From positions 1 through 5,866 of the forward strand of contig JALHTD010000359.1 of the NCBI GenBank assembly GCA_022865555.1: a stretch of 5,866 nucleotides of DNA, given 5' to 3'. Source of the stretch: Thermoanaerobaculaceae bacterium (lineage in GTDB: Bacteria > Acidobacteriota > Thermoanaerobaculia > Thermoanaerobaculales > Thermoanaerobaculaceae). The notes beneath the pieces are model-generated. The model was not told the DNA's origin, did no database searches, and worked only from the letters and a program-made list of their open reading frames with translations. The position numbers and the translations under genes are program-made. Position 1 is the first letter of the stretch; each line of letters starts with the position of its first letter. Shown one piece after another: positions 5,473 through 5,866 of the stretch.

Positions 5473-5866
5473 ATGAGCCCACCCGCGAAGACCACACCGC
5501 GAGAGTTCGGTGAGGCGCTGAAGAGCACTCGGTCAGCCGCGGGCATCGCGCTGGAAACAATCGCGGATCGGACCAAGATCTCGTTGCGGACGCTCGTCGC
5601 CCTGGAGGCGGGCGAGTTCGCGAGGCTCCCCAATCGGGTCTTCGCACGCATGTTCCTCCGGCAATACCTGGAGCTCCTGGGCCGGTCCTCGGACGACTGG
5701 ATGCCCGCCTTCGAGGCGGCTTGGCAGAGATTCGAGGAGTCCAGAAAGCCCACGCCCGTGTACGCTCCGGTGCCGATCAGGAAGAGGCGTGTCGGCCCCT
5801 GGGTGGTCGGGCTGGGCCTCGTGGCGATAGGCGTTGCGGGCGTCCTGCTCATCGAGGAGAGGTCGA
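5473..5866 (+). CDS. RodZ-like helix-turn-helix membrane protein, N-terminal part (3' truncated by window edge)
   Basis: An open frame from ATG 5473 running off the right edge; 131 codons are visible without a stop. Residues 10-70 form an HTH_25-type domain: FGEALKSTRSAAGIALETIADRTKIS, then LVALEAGEFARLPNRVFARMFLRQYLELLG, closely matching the RodZ consensus (LxxLExGxFxxLPGxVFxRGFLRxYxxxLG), with Asn54 and Met60 where Gly is usual. After a linker containing KPTP comes a basic IRKRR cluster (102-106) and a hydrophobic segment WVVGLGLVAIGVAGVLLI (110-127), the single membrane span of RodZ-type proteins, predicting a cytoplasmic N-terminus. RodZ links MreB filaments to the membrane and to elongation-phase peptidoglycan synthesis. 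The periplasmic domain is outside the window, so a different HTH-TM protein cannot be excluded. An in-frame start at 5473 is supported by the promoter 8 bases upstream. Confidence 0.85.
   Translation, partial: MSPPAKTTPREFGEALKSTRSAAGIALETIADRTKISLRTLVALEAGEFARLPNRVFARMFLRQYLELLGRSSDDWMPAFEAAWQRFEESRKPTPVYAPVPIRKRRVGPWVVGLGLVAIGVAGVLLIEERS

Noticed and set aside
1..5866. tRNA, rRNA, CRISPR arrays, insertion sequences or attachment sites
   Set aside because: No TTCGANTCC-type T-arm, no regularly spaced direct repeats, no transposase or integrase motifs and no terminal inverted repeats were seen on either strand.

Overview
This is a GC-rich (roughly two-thirds G+C by eye) bacterial chromosomal window. 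It is densely coded, with short intergenic gaps and no sign of mobile DNA, CRISPR, rRNA or tRNA. A RodZ-like membrane protein, a D-amino-acid-type aminotransferase and sugar-phosphate and glycosyl-transfer enzymes point to a walled, probably Gram-negative-type bacterium. The flavour recalls high-GC Acidobacteriota or Myxococcota/deltaproteobacterial lineages, but this is an impression and the taxon is not fixed by the sequence.

Layout, left to right: (1) 1-510 (+), the C-terminal part of an RlmL/YpsC-type rRNA guanine-N2 methyltransferase, cut by the window edge. (2) 541-1293 (+), a soluble family-2 glycosyltransferase of the dolichol-phosphate-mannose-synthase-like group. (3) A 257-base gap with a recognisable promoter and a structured leader. 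(4) 1551-2276 (+), a FabG-type short-chain reductase. (5) 2304-3188 (-), a class IV aminotransferase that best fits D-amino-acid transaminase, convergent with the reductase gene. (6) 3275-4642 (+), a complete phosphomannomutase/phosphoglucomutase, divergent from the aminotransferase gene. (7) 4700-5440 (+), an unrecognised all-helical repeat protein with an internal duplication. (8) 5473 to the right edge (+), the N-terminal part of a RodZ-like helix-turn-helix plus transmembrane protein.

The genes do not form one obvious operon: nearly every one has its own candidate -10 box. A loose cell-envelope theme is visible. The hexose-phosphate mutase can feed nucleotide-sugar synthesis for glycosyltransferases, D-amino-acid transaminase can supply D-Glu/D-Ala for peptidoglycan, FabG serves acyl-chain synthesis, and RodZ-like proteins connect to cell shape. 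That link is inference from function, not from shared transcription.

The most interesting signals are regulatory. TANNNT boxes recur 6-12 bases before start codons that lack a Shine-Dalgarno sequence, suggesting leaderless or near-leaderless transcripts. By contrast, the fabG-like gene has a leader of about 120 bases with two stem-loops, one of which hides an orphan AAGGAGGG sequence. The duplicated repeat protein next to the RodZ-like gene is the best candidate for an undescribed protein. I found no clear-cut novel multi-gene system.
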